NCBI RefSeq assembly: GCF_013868415.1 | Contig: NZ_JACEMT010000055.1 | Location: 62,001 to 126,000, forward strand | Reading direction: 5' to 3' | Length of the DNA: 64,000 nt | DNA from: Marinobacterium marinum | Lineage (GTDB): Bacteria > Pseudomonadota > Gammaproteobacteria > Pseudomonadales > Balneatricaceae | Part shown: piece after piece, positions 16,877 through 25,523 of the stretch | Layout: each line of letters starts with the position of its first letter | How positions within the stretch are numbered: the stretch's first letter is position 1 | Notes under the pieces: model-generated | Seen by the model: the letters and a program-made list of their open reading frames with translations, nothing else | The model's database searches: none | Told to the model about the DNA's origin: nothing | Translations under genes and position numbers: made by a program

Positions 16877-17509
16877 ATGGCAATTGAAACCGAACTGAAA
16901 CTGCAGCTGCATTCCTCCGATTTGGACCGGCTGCGGACCCACCCGCTGTTGCTGGCCGGAACGGCCGGCGGCACACGACTGCTGCTGAATACCTACTATG
17001 ACAGCCCTGACCTTCAGCTGGCCGGGGCTCGGGTTGCGTTGCGCCTGAGGCGGCAGGGCGATTCCGTTATTCAGACCCTGAAGACCCGGGGGCAGAGCAT
17101 TAATGGCTTACACCAGCGTGGCGAGTGGGAGTGGGAAGTCCCTCGGGCCGAGCTGGAGACCGATCGCCTGCAGGCATCCTGCTGGCCAGCCGAGCTGCCA
17201 CCCGCCGATCAGTTGCGGCTGCAGCCAGTCTTCAGCACGGACTTTGAACGTGAGCTCTGGCATGTGGATTATCATCAGGCCAGGATCGAAGTTGCCCTGG
17301 ATATCGGACACATTCGGTGTGATTGTCCCGAGGGCGGAACGCGGCAGGACAGCATTCTCGAGCTGGAACTGGAGCTCGAGTCCGGTGAAGCGTCGGCGCT
17401 GTGGGCGCTGGCGGAAGAACTGGGGCGCAGCCTGAAGCTGCAGCCGTTTGATGCAAGCAAGGCACAGCGGGGCTATCAGTTGTTCCAGCAGTGCCAACAG
17501 GTTGAGTAA
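16877..17509 (+). CDS. CYTH-domain inorganic triphosphatase (YgiF-like, lacking CHAD)
   Basis: A 210-residue protein with the CYTH signature E-x-E-x-K at residues 4-8 (ETELK). Paired charged strands RVALRLRRQGD, QTLKTRG and EWEWEV, and a late ELELELESGE strand, form the tunnel fold that binds triphosphate. E. coli YgiF, encoded just before glnE, is CYTH plus CHAD and hydrolyses tripolyphosphate. Here only the CYTH part is present, but the position before glnE is the same. The gene ends 13 bases before the glnE start, so the two are probably cotranscribed. Substrate is inferred from the family. Confidence 0.87.
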   Translation: MAIETELKLQLHSSDLDRLRTHPLLLAGTAGGTRLLLNTYYDSPDLQLAGARVALRLRRQGDSVIQTLKTRGQSINGLHQRGEWEWEVPRAELETDRLQASCWPAELPPADQLRLQPVFSTDFERELWHVDYHQARIEVALDIGHIRCDCPEGGTRQDSILELELELESGEASALWALAEELGRSLKLQPFDASKAQRGYQLFQQCQQVE

Positions 17510-17522
17510 CAAGGGGAAAGGA

Positions 17523-20438
17523 ATGCACGAAGATCAATTCTATCGCTCTGTACCGGCGGCGCTGCATCCGCTGCTGGAGCGTAACCTGGCGCGGATCGAA
17601 ACGGCGCTGGAGGCGGCAGGTCCCCTGCTGGACGAAGTGCGCGAGCAGTTGGTACGGGTGCTGATCGGCAGCGATTATGTAACCGGGCAGCTGCAACGGC
17701 ACCCTGAGTGGCTGGCGGAATTGATCGGCAGTGGCGACCTGAATTCGGCTCGTTCCGACCAGGCGTATGGCGAACGGTTGCAGGCCGAGGTTGAGGGCCT
17801 GGTCGACGAGGCAGTTCTGCACCGTGTGCTGCGCCTGTTTCGGCAGCGAGAAATGGTGCGGCTGATCTGGCGTGATTTGAATCGCCTGAGCGATATGGTT
17901 GGGACTACCCGTGAGTTGTCACGGCTGGCTGATGCCTGTATCGAGGTGGCCTTGAACTGGCTGTACGAGCAGGCTTGCCAGCGCTGGGGCACTCCCATGT
18001 CCCGACCGGATGCCGATGGGCGGAAGCGGCCGCAGCGGATGGTGGTACTGGGAATGGGCAAGCTGGGCGCGGACGAACTGAATCTGTCATCGGATATCGA
18101 TCTGATTTTCACTTTCCCGGCCAATGGCGAAACGGAGGGTGGCCGCAAGAGTCTGGATAATCGGGACTTTTTTACCAGATTGGGGCAGAAGCTGATTCAG
18201 GCGCTGGATAACGTGACGGTGGACGGCTTTGTCTTCCGGGTGGACATGCGACTGCGGCCCTTCGGTTCGGCCGGAGCCTTGGCATGCAGCTTTGCCGCGA
18301 TGGAGAGCTACTACCAGGAGCAGGGACGCGAATGGGAGCGTTACGCCATGATCAAGGCTCGCGTGGTTGCCGGTGATCAGGGCGCAGGTGCCGAGCTGAT
18401 TCAACTGTTGCGGCCCTTTGTGTATCGCAAGTATATCGATTTCAGCGCTTTCGAGTCCCTGCGCGACATGAAGGCGATGATCAACCGTGAAGTACGTCGC
18501 AAGGGGCTTGAGCAGAACGTCAAGCTGGGAGCGGGCGGTATTCGCGAAGTAGAATTTATCGCGCAGGCATTCCAGCTGATTCGTGGTGGACGTGATGTCG
18601 ACCTGCAGCAGCGGGAGCTGCTCAAAATCCTGCCGCAGCTGCCGGACAAGGTTGGCATGCCGACAGAAGCCGTGGCGGAGCTGACACAGGCCTATACGTT
18701 CTTGCGCAATGTGGAACACGGCATCCAGGCTATTGCCGACAAGCAAACCCAGGAATTGCCGGTGGATGATGAAGGTCGGGCCCGTCTTGCCTTCGCGCAG
18801 GGTTATGCGGACTGGGATGTGTTGGCGCAGATGCTGGAGCGAAGCCGGGCAGCGGTTTCCAGCCATTTTGCCGATGTTATTGCACCAGTGGACGAGGTCG
18901 ATGCCGATCAGGACGATATGCGTACCGAGTGGCTGGCACTCTGGCAGGGGGTGATGGATGAAACCGCAGCGCTGGCATTCCTGAGCGAGCAGGGGTATGA
19001 GCATCCGGACGTGGCCTTGAAAGCCCTGCAGGATCTGCAGGGTTTGCGTACAGTACAGATGTTGCAGAAAGTGGCGCTGGAGCGTCTGGAAGCGGTTTTG
19101 CCGACGCTATTGGAGCAGGTAGGCCAAAGCGGCAACCCCGAAGTGACCCTGGAGCGGGTTCTGGTGCTGGTACAGGCCGTGTTGAGGCGTTCGGCCTATC
19201 TGGTGCTGCTGGCCGAGAATCCGGCCGCTCTGAAGCAGTTGGTCCGCCTGTGTTCGGCCAGTGCCTGGTTTACCGAACAGTTGTCCCGGCAGCCGGTGCT
19301 GCTGGATGAATTGATTGATCCGCAGACACTTTACTCACCGCCCAATCAGGCTGAGTTGCAGACCGAATTGCGGCAGCAGTTGCTGCGCATACCGGAAGAC
19401 GATACCGAGCAGCTGATGGAGACGTTGCGGTACTTCAAACATGCTCACATGCTGAAGGTGGCGGCGTCCGATATCACCGGGGTGCTGCCGCTGATGAAGG
19501 TCAGCGACTACCTGACCTGGCTGGCGGAAGCGGTGCTGGAGTCCGTACTGGATATCGCCTGGCGCAATCTGGTGGACAAGCACGGTACGCCACAAAAGAC
19601 GCCGGGCGTACCCTGTGATCCGGATTTCATCATTGTCGGCTACGGCAAGGTCGGCGGGGTTGAGCTTTCCTATGGCTCGGATTTGGATCTGGTATTTCTG
19701 CATGACGCGGCGGCCGAACTGGAAACCGATGGCGGCAGGCCCATTGCCAACAGCGTGTTCTTCAACCGGCTGGGGCAGAGGATCATTCATATCCTGAATA
19801 CGTTTACACCGTCCGGGATTCTGTATGAGGTGGACATGCGCCTGCGGCCCTCGGGCAACTCCGGCCTGCTGGTCAGTTCTCTCAATGCCTTCCGTGACTA
19901 TCAGCAGAAGGATGCCTGGACCTGGGAACATCAGGCGCTGGTGAGAGCGCGGGTGGTAGCAGGCAGTCCGGCGCTGGCTGAACGCTTTGAACAGGTGCGG
20001 CGGGAGATTCTGGCGCGACCACGTGAGGCCGAGCAGCTGCGTGGCGAAGTGGTCGACATGCGTGAAAAAATGCGTGAACACTTGGGCAGCAAGCCGGCGG
20101 CGGGCGACAGCCCGGCTGTTTTCAACCTGAAGCAGGACCCCGGCGGCATCGTGGATATTGAATTCATGGTGCAGTATCTGGTGTTGCGCCATGCGGCAGA
20201 GTGCCCGGCATTGATGCGCTGGACCGATAATATCCGCATTCTGGCCGGTATTGAGGCCGAAGGGTTGTTGCTGTCGGATGAGGTTGAGCTGCTGCGGGAA
20301 GCCTACAAGGCGTACCGGGCCGCCGGGCATCGGCAAACGCTGCAGAATCTGGCGAGTGTGCTGGGCGAAGATGAGGTACAGGGGTACCGCAAGGGAGTGG
20401 CCGCCATCTGGAAGCGTGTACTGGGCGCACCAGAGTAG
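17523..20438 (+). CDS. glnE: Bifunctional glutamine synthetase adenylyltransferase/deadenylylase GlnE
   Basis: Controls glutamine synthetase by adding AMP to a tyrosine (inhibiting) or removing it, in response to PII and glutamine. The 971-residue product has two nucleotidyltransferase domains. The N-terminal, deadenylylating one has GMGKLGADELNLSSDIDLIF (about 177-196). The C-terminal, adenylylating one has GYGKVGGVELSYGSDLDLVF (about 706-725). Both D-x-D pairs are intact. Helical linkers contain the repeated VDMRLRP segments. The start follows AAGGGGAAAGGA; the frame is open 25 codons upstream within the CYTH gene. A strong terminator follows. Confidence 0.97.
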   Translation: MHEDQFYRSVPAALHPLLERNLARIETALEAAGPLLDEVREQLVRVLIGSDYVTGQLQRHPEWLAELIGSGDLNSARSDQAYGERLQAEVEGLVDEAVLHRVLRLFRQREMVRLIWRDLNRLSDMVGTTRELSRLADACIEVALNWLYEQACQRWGTPMSRPDADGRKRPQRMVVLGMGKLGADELNLSSDIDLIFTFPANGETEGGRKSLDNRDFFTRLGQKLIQALDNVTVDGFVFRVDMRLRPFGSAGALACSFAAMESYYQEQGREWERYAMIKARVVAGDQGAGAELIQLLRPFVYRKYIDFSAFESLRDMKAMINREVRRKGLEQNVKLGAGGIREVEFIAQAFQLIRGGRDVDLQQRELLKILPQLPDKVGMPTEAVAELTQAYTFLRNVEHGIQAIADKQTQELPVDDEGRARLAFAQGYADWDVLAQMLERSRAAVSSHFADVIAPVDEVDADQDDMRTEWLALWQGVMDETAALAFLSEQGYEHPDVALKALQDLQGLRTVQMLQKVALERLEAVLPTLLEQVGQSGNPEVTLERVLVLVQAVLRRSAYLVLLAENPAALKQLVRLCSASAWFTEQLSRQPVLLDELIDPQTLYSPPNQAELQTELRQQLLRIPEDDTEQLMETLRYFKHAHMLKVAASDITGVLPLMKVSDYLTWLAEAVLESVLDIAWRNLVDKHGTPQKTPGVPCDPDFIIVGYGKVGGVELSYGSDLDLVFLHDAAAELETDGGRPIANSVFFNRLGQRIIHILNTFTPSGILYEVDMRLRPSGNSGLLVSSLNAFRDYQQKDAWTWEHQALVRARVVAGSPALAERFEQVRREILARPREAEQLRGEVVDMREKMREHLGSKPAAGDSPAVFNLKQDPGGIVDIEFMVQYLVLRHAAECPALMRWTDNIRILAGIEAEGLLLSDEVELLREAYKAYRAAGHRQTLQNLASVLGEDEVQGYRKGVAAIWKRVLGAPE

Positions 20439-20464
20439 CCGGTATCGGGTGTTCGATCAGTATG

Positions 20465-20492
20465 AAAAAGCCGACGCTTGGGTCGGCTTTTT
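20465..20492. terminator. Bidirectional intrinsic terminator between glnE and ilvE
   Basis: AAAAAGCCGAC pairs with GTCGGCTTTTT around GCTTGG. The 11-bp stem has A-runs and T-runs on both sides, so it can end transcripts from both convergent genes. Confidence 0.92.
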
Positions 20493-20510
20493 CGTCTCGG
20501 CCCGGAGTCC

Positions 20511-21506
20511 TTAGAGGCTGGTCAGCCAGCCGTGGGTGTCGGGTGCCTTGCCCCACTGGATGTCATTCAATGCACGACGCAGGCGCAGAGTGGTTTCTCC
20601 GACGCCACCGTTGCCGACGGAGTATTCCTGGCCCTTATGAATCAGGGTACCGACCGAGGTCAAAACGGCGGCAGTACCGGACAGGGCTGCTTCACAGCCC
20701 GGACGGGCACTGCGTTCCAGCAGCTCTTCTACGGTCAGCTCGCGCTCCTGAACGTCCATGCCCATATCGCGGGCCAGAGTCAGGATGGAGTCGCGGGTCA
20801 CGCCGTGCAGGAATGAAGAATCCAGTGCTTTGGTGATGATCTCGTTACCGTCGATCAGCAGGAAGTTGGCCGCGCCGGTTTCCTGAACATCGCCGCCCGG
20901 GCAGAACAGTACCTGGTCGGCCTGGCACTCGGCGCGGGCTTTCATGATCGGTTGCAGGGCACTGGCATAGTTGCCGCCCGATTTGACCACGCCCATGTGC
21001 GGTGAACAGCGCATGCCTTCGTCGTCCAGCAGCAGGCGCAGCGCCTTGTCGCCACCGGTGAAGTAGTCACCGACCGGTGACAGCAGTACGTACAGGCAGG
21101 AGGTCAGTGAAGGTACCGCGGCCTTGCCGACGGCCGGTTCGGTGCCGATGTGGGTCGGACGGATGTACATGGACCCCGGTGGTGCAGGTACCTCGTCCTT
21201 GAAGCGGGTCACGATGTCGCGAATCATGCTTTCAAGCATCGCCTCATCGAATGCCGGCAGAGCCAGCAGTTCGGAGCTTTGCGCCAGTCGACGAATGTTC
21301 TTGTCCATGCGGAAAATCTTGACGGAGCCGTCTGCGTGGCGAAAGGCCTTCAGACCCTCGAAGCAGGTGCTGGAGTAGTGCAGCACGTGGGCGCCCGGGT
21401 GCAGCTGCAAACTGTTGCTCGATACCACCTCGGCGTCGCTCCACTGAGAGCCGTCGAACCAGGAAATCGCCATTTCAGGCATGAAAACGGAACCAAAAGC
21501 AGACAT
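20511..21506 (-). CDS. ilvE: Branched-chain amino acid aminotransferase IlvE
   Basis: PLP enzyme for the last step of valine, leucine and isoleucine synthesis. The 331-residue product is a fold-type IV aminotransferase of the longer BCAT group. Motifs are SSTCFEGLKAFRHADG near the start, RPTHIGTEP, the probable PLP-lysine segment GVVKSGGNYA, and VQETGAANFLLI, with SGTAAVLTSVG near the end. The ATG has AGGAAGG upstream. It stands alone between a shared terminator and a 219-base divergent region before the envelope block. Confidence 0.95.
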   Translation of the reverse strand: MSAFGSVFMPEMAISWFDGSQWSDAEVVSSNSLQLHPGAHVLHYSSTCFEGLKAFRHADGSVKIFRMDKNIRRLAQSSELLALPAFDEAMLESMIRDIVTRFKDEVPAPPGSMYIRPTHIGTEPAVGKAAVPSLTSCLYVLLSPVGDYFTGGDKALRLLLDDEGMRCSPHMGVVKSGGNYASALQPIMKARAECQADQVLFCPGGDVQETGAANFLLIDGNEIITKALDSSFLHGVTRDSILTLARDMGMDVQERELTVEELLERSARPGCEAALSGTAAVLTSVGTLIHKGQEYSVGNGGVGETTLRLRRALNDIQWGKAPDTHGWLTSL

Positions 21507-21725
21507 AAGACCTTCCTAACAAACGGGTTTGAAGAACATCGAGGAGGTGACATCGCAGATACGCAGCGCGGACTATCGCGACCATTCTAGATTGTATGCA
21601 TTCATGACAAAAATGGAATGCTTCATCGGTATTAATAGTGTTGCGAGCTTCGTAGACGAGCGGTGCCGGTGGTAACATGAACGCTTTGATGGCGGTCGAG
21701 ACGGGCCGAGGGGTTGGAGGCAGTT

Positions 21726-22619
21726 TTGAGCGGCAGCAGCAAGCAGGTCTGGATCGTCAGTGACGGCAAACCGGGGCATCTGAACCAGTCCCGAGGGTTG
21801 GCGGAAGCGTTGGCACGGCGATGTGATGTCGACATCAGCGAACAACCGCCGCTGGGCCGTCTGCAGGCACTGCGCCTGTGTTTCGGGAGCGGACTGCCAC
21901 GCATGGACGACAAGCCGGCGCTGATTGTCGGTGCCGGCCATGCGACACATCTGAGTCTGCTGGCGTTGCGCCGCTTTTATCGGACACCGGTTGTGGTGCT
22001 GATGCAGCCGTCGCTCTCGACGGGCTTTTTCGATTTGTGCCTGATACCCGAACATGATCGGCCGTCGCAGCGCCCCAATATCGTACCGACACGGGGGGCC
22101 CTGAATCGCATGCAACCGGGCGTGAAAACGCCGGGCAGCGGTGTGGTATTGGTGGGCGGGCCTTCGAAGCACTTTGCCTGGGATGAAGTGGCGGTGCTGG
22201 AACAGGTAGAGGCTCTGCTGGCGGCGGATACCCGTGAGTGGCTGGTTGGATCATCACGACGTACGCCGGCCCACACCGAGCAGGCCCTGGCGGCCCTGTG
22301 TGGGCCAGATTTTGTCCCGGCGGCCCAAACCGGCCCCGACTGGTTGCCGAGTCAGTTGGCCGGCACCGAGGTATGCTGGGTGACGCAGGACAGCGCCTCC
22401 ATGGTGTACGAAGCCCTGACGGCGGGTTGTCGGGTGGGTGTGCTGACGCTGGACGAGGGCGCTGATAACCGTGTCAGCCGTGGCGTAGACGGGCTGCGGA
22501 AGCAGGGTATTGTCAGTGCTTCGCCTGACTGGCAATTGCGCCATGTGACCGAACCTGCGGCGGTTTTCAATGAGGCTGAACGCTGTGCCGAATACATACT
22601 GAAAAGAGGGTGGCTGTGA
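21726..22619 (+). CDS. ELM1-family (DUF1022) protein of the envelope block
   Basis: A 297-residue protein of the family named after plant mitochondrial fission ELM1; the bacterial role is unproven. The family start VWIVSDGKPGHLNQSRGL and GAGHATHLSLLALRR are clear. The C-terminal half (VTQDSASMVYEALTAGCRVGVL) resembles the nucleotide-sugar site of GT-B glycosyltransferases. The TTG at 21726 has GGAGG 5 bases upstream; there is no ATG early in the frame. The stop overlaps the next glycosyltransferase start by GTGA. Context points to lipopolysaccharide or another surface glycan, but this is inference. Confidence 0.82.
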   Translation: MSGSSKQVWIVSDGKPGHLNQSRGLAEALARRCDVDISEQPPLGRLQALRLCFGSGLPRMDDKPALIVGAGHATHLSLLALRRFYRTPVVVLMQPSLSTGFFDLCLIPEHDRPSQRPNIVPTRGALNRMQPGVKTPGSGVVLVGGPSKHFAWDEVAVLEQVEALLAADTREWLVGSSRRTPAHTEQALAALCGPDFVPAAQTGPDWLPSQLAGTEVCWVTQDSASMVYEALTAGCRVGVLTLDEGADNRVSRGVDGLRKQGIVSASPDWQLRHVTEPAAVFNEAERCAEYILKRGWL

Positions 22620-23713
22620 AGGTCGTACAGGTATTGCCAGCACTGGAGCTGGGAGGAGTCGAACGCGGTACGCTGGAAATCGCCCGTGGCCTGGTAGCGG
22701 CCGGGCACGAGTCTGTCGTGGTCTCGGCCGGTGGTCGTCTGGTTGAACAGGTGGAGCGAGAGGGCAGTCGACACGTGCATTGGGAGTTGGGACGCAAGTC
22801 GTTGCTGACCTTTCTGCAGGTGCCTGCATTCCGACGCTGGCTGGCGGCCGAGAGGCCCGATATTGTGCATGTGCGCTCGCGCATGCCGGCCTGGGTGGTA
22901 TGGCGGGCGTGGAAAAAAATGGACCCCGCGACCCGCCCACGGCTGATTACCACGCTGCATGGCATGCATTCGGTCAACCGTTACAGCGCGGTTATGGGCA
23001 AGGGTGAGCGGGTGATCGCCGTGTCGGAAACGGCGCGGCGCTATCTGCTGGATAATTATCCTGAAGTGGATGCCGCCAAGGTGACGGTCATCCACCGGGG
23101 GATCGACCCGGAGGAATTCCCGCGGGGGCACGTCCCTTCCGAAGCCTGGAAGGCGCAATTGTTCGACAGCTACCCGCAGGCGAAGGACAAGCATCTGATC
23201 TGTTTTCCGGGGCGGATTACACGCTGGAAGGGGCATTTGGATCTGGTCAGGCTGGTCGCCGAGTTGAGTCGGCAGCGGCAGGACTTTCATGTGCTGATTG
23301 TGGGCAGCGACCCCAAGGACACTTTCGTGCATGAAGTAACGGCGGCCATCAGCGCAGCCGGTCTGGATGACTATTTCTCGTTTCTGGGCACGCGCTCGGA
23401 CATGAAGGATCTGTATGCGCTTGCGGACGTGATGCTGTCTCTGACCTCGACCACGGCGGAAGCTTTCGGCCGCACCGTGGTTGAGTGCCTGTCGGTCGGT
23501 ACGCCGGTGGTCGGGTATGCCTATGGCGCCGTGGCGGAAACACTGGGTGCAATCTATCCGGCCGGCAAGGTGGCGACCGGGGATGTGGCGGCTGCGGCAC
23601 GCCAGGTGAGCCAGACCTTCGATCAACCGGATACCGTCGGCGCCAATCCTTTTGTCCTGAGCAGCATGATCGACCGGACCCTGGCGCTGTATCAGGAGAG
23701 TCTGCAGGTTTAG
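22616..23713 (+). CDS. GT4-family glycosyltransferase
   Basis: A GT-B fold transferase of 365 residues, probably cytoplasmic and acting on a lipid-linked glycan. The N-terminal acceptor domain begins KVVQVLPALELGGVERGTLE, a typical GT4 opening. The donor domain has FPGRITRWKGHLDLV, the loop FLGTRSDMKDLYALADVMLS and an EAFGRTVVEC segment with the family E-x7-E pattern. The GTG at 22616 has GAGG 6 bases upstream and overlaps the ELM1 stop. Its 3' end overlaps the convergent GT2 by 4 bases. Donor and acceptor sugars are unknown; lipopolysaccharide core is likely. Confidence 0.88.
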   Translation: MKVVQVLPALELGGVERGTLEIARGLVAAGHESVVVSAGGRLVEQVEREGSRHVHWELGRKSLLTFLQVPAFRRWLAAERPDIVHVRSRMPAWVVWRAWKKMDPATRPRLITTLHGMHSVNRYSAVMGKGERVIAVSETARRYLLDNYPEVDAAKVTVIHRGIDPEEFPRGHVPSEAWKAQLFDSYPQAKDKHLICFPGRITRWKGHLDLVRLVAELSRQRQDFHVLIVGSDPKDTFVHEVTAAISAAGLDDYFSFLGTRSDMKDLYALADVMLSLTSTTAEAFGRTVVECLSVGTPVVGYAYGAVAETLGAIYPAGKVATGDVAAAARQVSQTFDQPDTVGANPFVLSSMIDRTLALYQESLQV

Positions 23714-24537
23714 TCCGGCGGATTTTGCCGGTGATCGGCCTCGTACAGCTTGATCTGTCGCAGGAAGCGACTATAGGCAAAGTTGACGGCGTAGATGTAG
23801 CCCATTAGCCCGCCGCGCCAGTAGCCGCGGAAAAAATAGCCGGTGATAAAGGCGCTCCAGAGCTCGGTAATCATGCGCAGCTTTGACGGGCGCCTGCCGC
23901 GTGTCAGCAGATCCCGCGCCTGAGCCTCGCTGTAGTCATTCATCTTTTCCACGCGATGGTGGAAGGACTTGAGTGAGTCGTGCGCCATTTTTCCGTTCAG
24001 GCTGTCGGTACTCGTGCCCGCGTCCATCTGCACCCGGTCATGGACCGGGCTCGGGCTGTAGCGCCCCCTGGACTTGCGATACAGGCGAATGGGTTTGTAC
24101 GGGGTATAACTGCTGAGTTGGTTGGTACAGTACAGCCGATCATGAATGGCGATGTAGTAGCCGTCGGCGGCCGGCCCCGGCGGCTGAAACAGCTCCACCA
24201 TTTCCGCCTGCAGTTCGGGCAGGATACGTTCGTCGGCATCGATGTTCAGGATCCAGTCGTGACGAGCCTGTTCTTCTGCAAAGCGTTTCTGCTGGCCGTA
24301 ACCGGGCCAGTCGTTGTGAATCACGCGCGCGCCCAAAGCCTCGGCCAGAGCTTGGGTGCCATCCGTGCTGCCGGAGTCGACCACGATGACTTCGGCGACC
24401 CAGGCGCGGACACTTTCAATGGCCAGGCCGATACGGTCGGCTTCATTTTGAGCAATGATGATGACGCTGACGGGGATTGAAGGCATGACTTTTTCCGTGG
24501 TTGAAGGCGAGTGGCCGTGGTCTGCTGTGGTGTTCAT
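23710..24537 (-). CDS. GT2-family glycosyltransferase, WaaE/KdtX-like
   Basis: A 275-residue GT-A transferase. Motifs are IIAQNEADRIGLAIESV, VVDSGSTDGTQALAEALGA and the metal-binding NIDADERILPEL (D-x-D). The C-terminal FFRGYWRGGLMGYIYAVN region is a hydrophobic patch common to LPS-core GT2 enzymes such as WaaE/KdtX. It is last in a coupled leftward operon; its ATG overlaps the GT4 stop as ATGA. An internal ATG at 24486 is an alternative start closer to the conserved fold. Likely adds a sugar to the inner core; donor not determined. Confidence 0.87.
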   Translation of the reverse strand: MNTTADHGHSPSTTEKVMPSIPVSVIIIAQNEADRIGLAIESVRAWVAEVIVVDSGSTDGTQALAEALGARVIHNDWPGYGQQKRFAEEQARHDWILNIDADERILPELQAEMVELFQPPGPAADGYYIAIHDRLYCTNQLSSYTPYKPIRLYRKSRGRYSPSPVHDRVQMDAGTSTDSLNGKMAHDSLKSFHHRVEKMNDYSEAQARDLLTRGRRPSKLRMITELWSAFITGYFFRGYWRGGLMGYIYAVNFAYSRFLRQIKLYEADHRQNPPD

Positions 24538-25523
24538 GACGGCAGCAGCCGGCGGTATGCCTGGAGCGTTTTGTCGACCATGGCATCCAGTGTCAATTCG
24601 CAGCGGGCAAATGCCTGGGCCTGCCGGTGGTGTTCAGGACGCTGGTTGCAAGCGCTCATCACCTGTGCCAGAGCTGCCGGGTCTTCAACGGGGGCAATCA
24701 GTGCGGCAGGCAGGATCTCGTTGGGCACCGGCACATCTGTTGAGACGAGTGGCGTCTCGCAGAGCAGGGCTTCCGAAAAAACGTACGAAAACCCTTCTCG
24801 GCGTGAAGAGATGACCACTGCATCGGCGGCGTGCATCAGGTCAGGCACATCCTCGCGATGGCCCAGCAGACTGACTCTGTTGGACAGATCGTATTGCTTG
24901 ATCAGTTGCTCCAGCAGCGGCCGTTCGGGGCCCTCACCGGCAATTTTCAGCGTGCCGGGTACTTCCCGAAAGGCCTGAATCAGCACATCGAAGCCTTTGG
25001 CCTTGACCAGTCGTCCAACGGCCAGCCAGTTGTCGGGGGTGGCTGCTGGCGTTTGGCAGGGTGCTGTGGCAGGCACATCGGGTACTGCAATGCCGTTATA
25101 AACGGTCAGACAGTTGTTCCCGACCTGAGCGGATACCGTCTTGCTGACGCCGATGACCAGGTCCATGGCGGCGGCATGGTGGAGGCGCTTCTTGATATTG
25201 TGCACCGTGGTGACGGTTTTGGCCTTCAGCAGGGGGGACAGGGTCGCGAGTATCTGCCCGGCCTTGTTGGCCTGGGCATGAATGATATCGGCGTGTGCGC
25301 GCCTGAGCGTGAACAGGAGTCTGGTCAGCAGCAGGGGGTTGCGGCGGCTGCCGGAAAAATCAAAGGGGATAAATTCGACTTCGGAAGCGAACCTGTCCCG
25401 GTACATGGGGTTGGCGCAGACAGCGACATGTATGCCGCGTTGACAAAGTCCGTTGGCGAGATCGACCAGGTGCTTTTCCAGTCCGCCTTCGCCTGCACTG
25501 GCCATCACCTGCAGCACTTTCAT
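24534..25523 (-). CDS. GT4-family glycosyltransferase in the lpxL operon
   Basis: A GT-B transferase of 329 residues. It opens KVLQVMASAGEGGLEKHLVDL, a GT4 start. It has ADIIHAQANKAGQ and TTVHNIKKRLHHA in the acceptor domain. In the donor domain it has AVGRLVKAKGFDVLIQAF, IAGEGPERPLLEQL and SSRREGFSYVFSEALLCETP, with the E-x7-E pattern. It overlaps lpxL upstream (ATGA) and the GT2 downstream (ATGA), so the three are translationally coupled. Being encoded with a lipid A acyltransferase suggests inner-core or lipid A-linked sugar transfer. Specificity cannot be told from sequence. Confidence 0.88.
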   Translation of the reverse strand: MKVLQVMASAGEGGLEKHLVDLANGLCQRGIHVAVCANPMYRDRFASEVEFIPFDFSGSRRNPLLLTRLLFTLRRAHADIIHAQANKAGQILATLSPLLKAKTVTTVHNIKKRLHHAAAMDLVIGVSKTVSAQVGNNCLTVYNGIAVPDVPATAPCQTPAATPDNWLAVGRLVKAKGFDVLIQAFREVPGTLKIAGEGPERPLLEQLIKQYDLSNRVSLLGHREDVPDLMHAADAVVISSRREGFSYVFSEALLCETPLVSTDVPVPNEILPAALIAPVEDPAALAQVMSACNQRPEHHRQAQAFARCELTLDAMVDKTLQAYRRLLPS

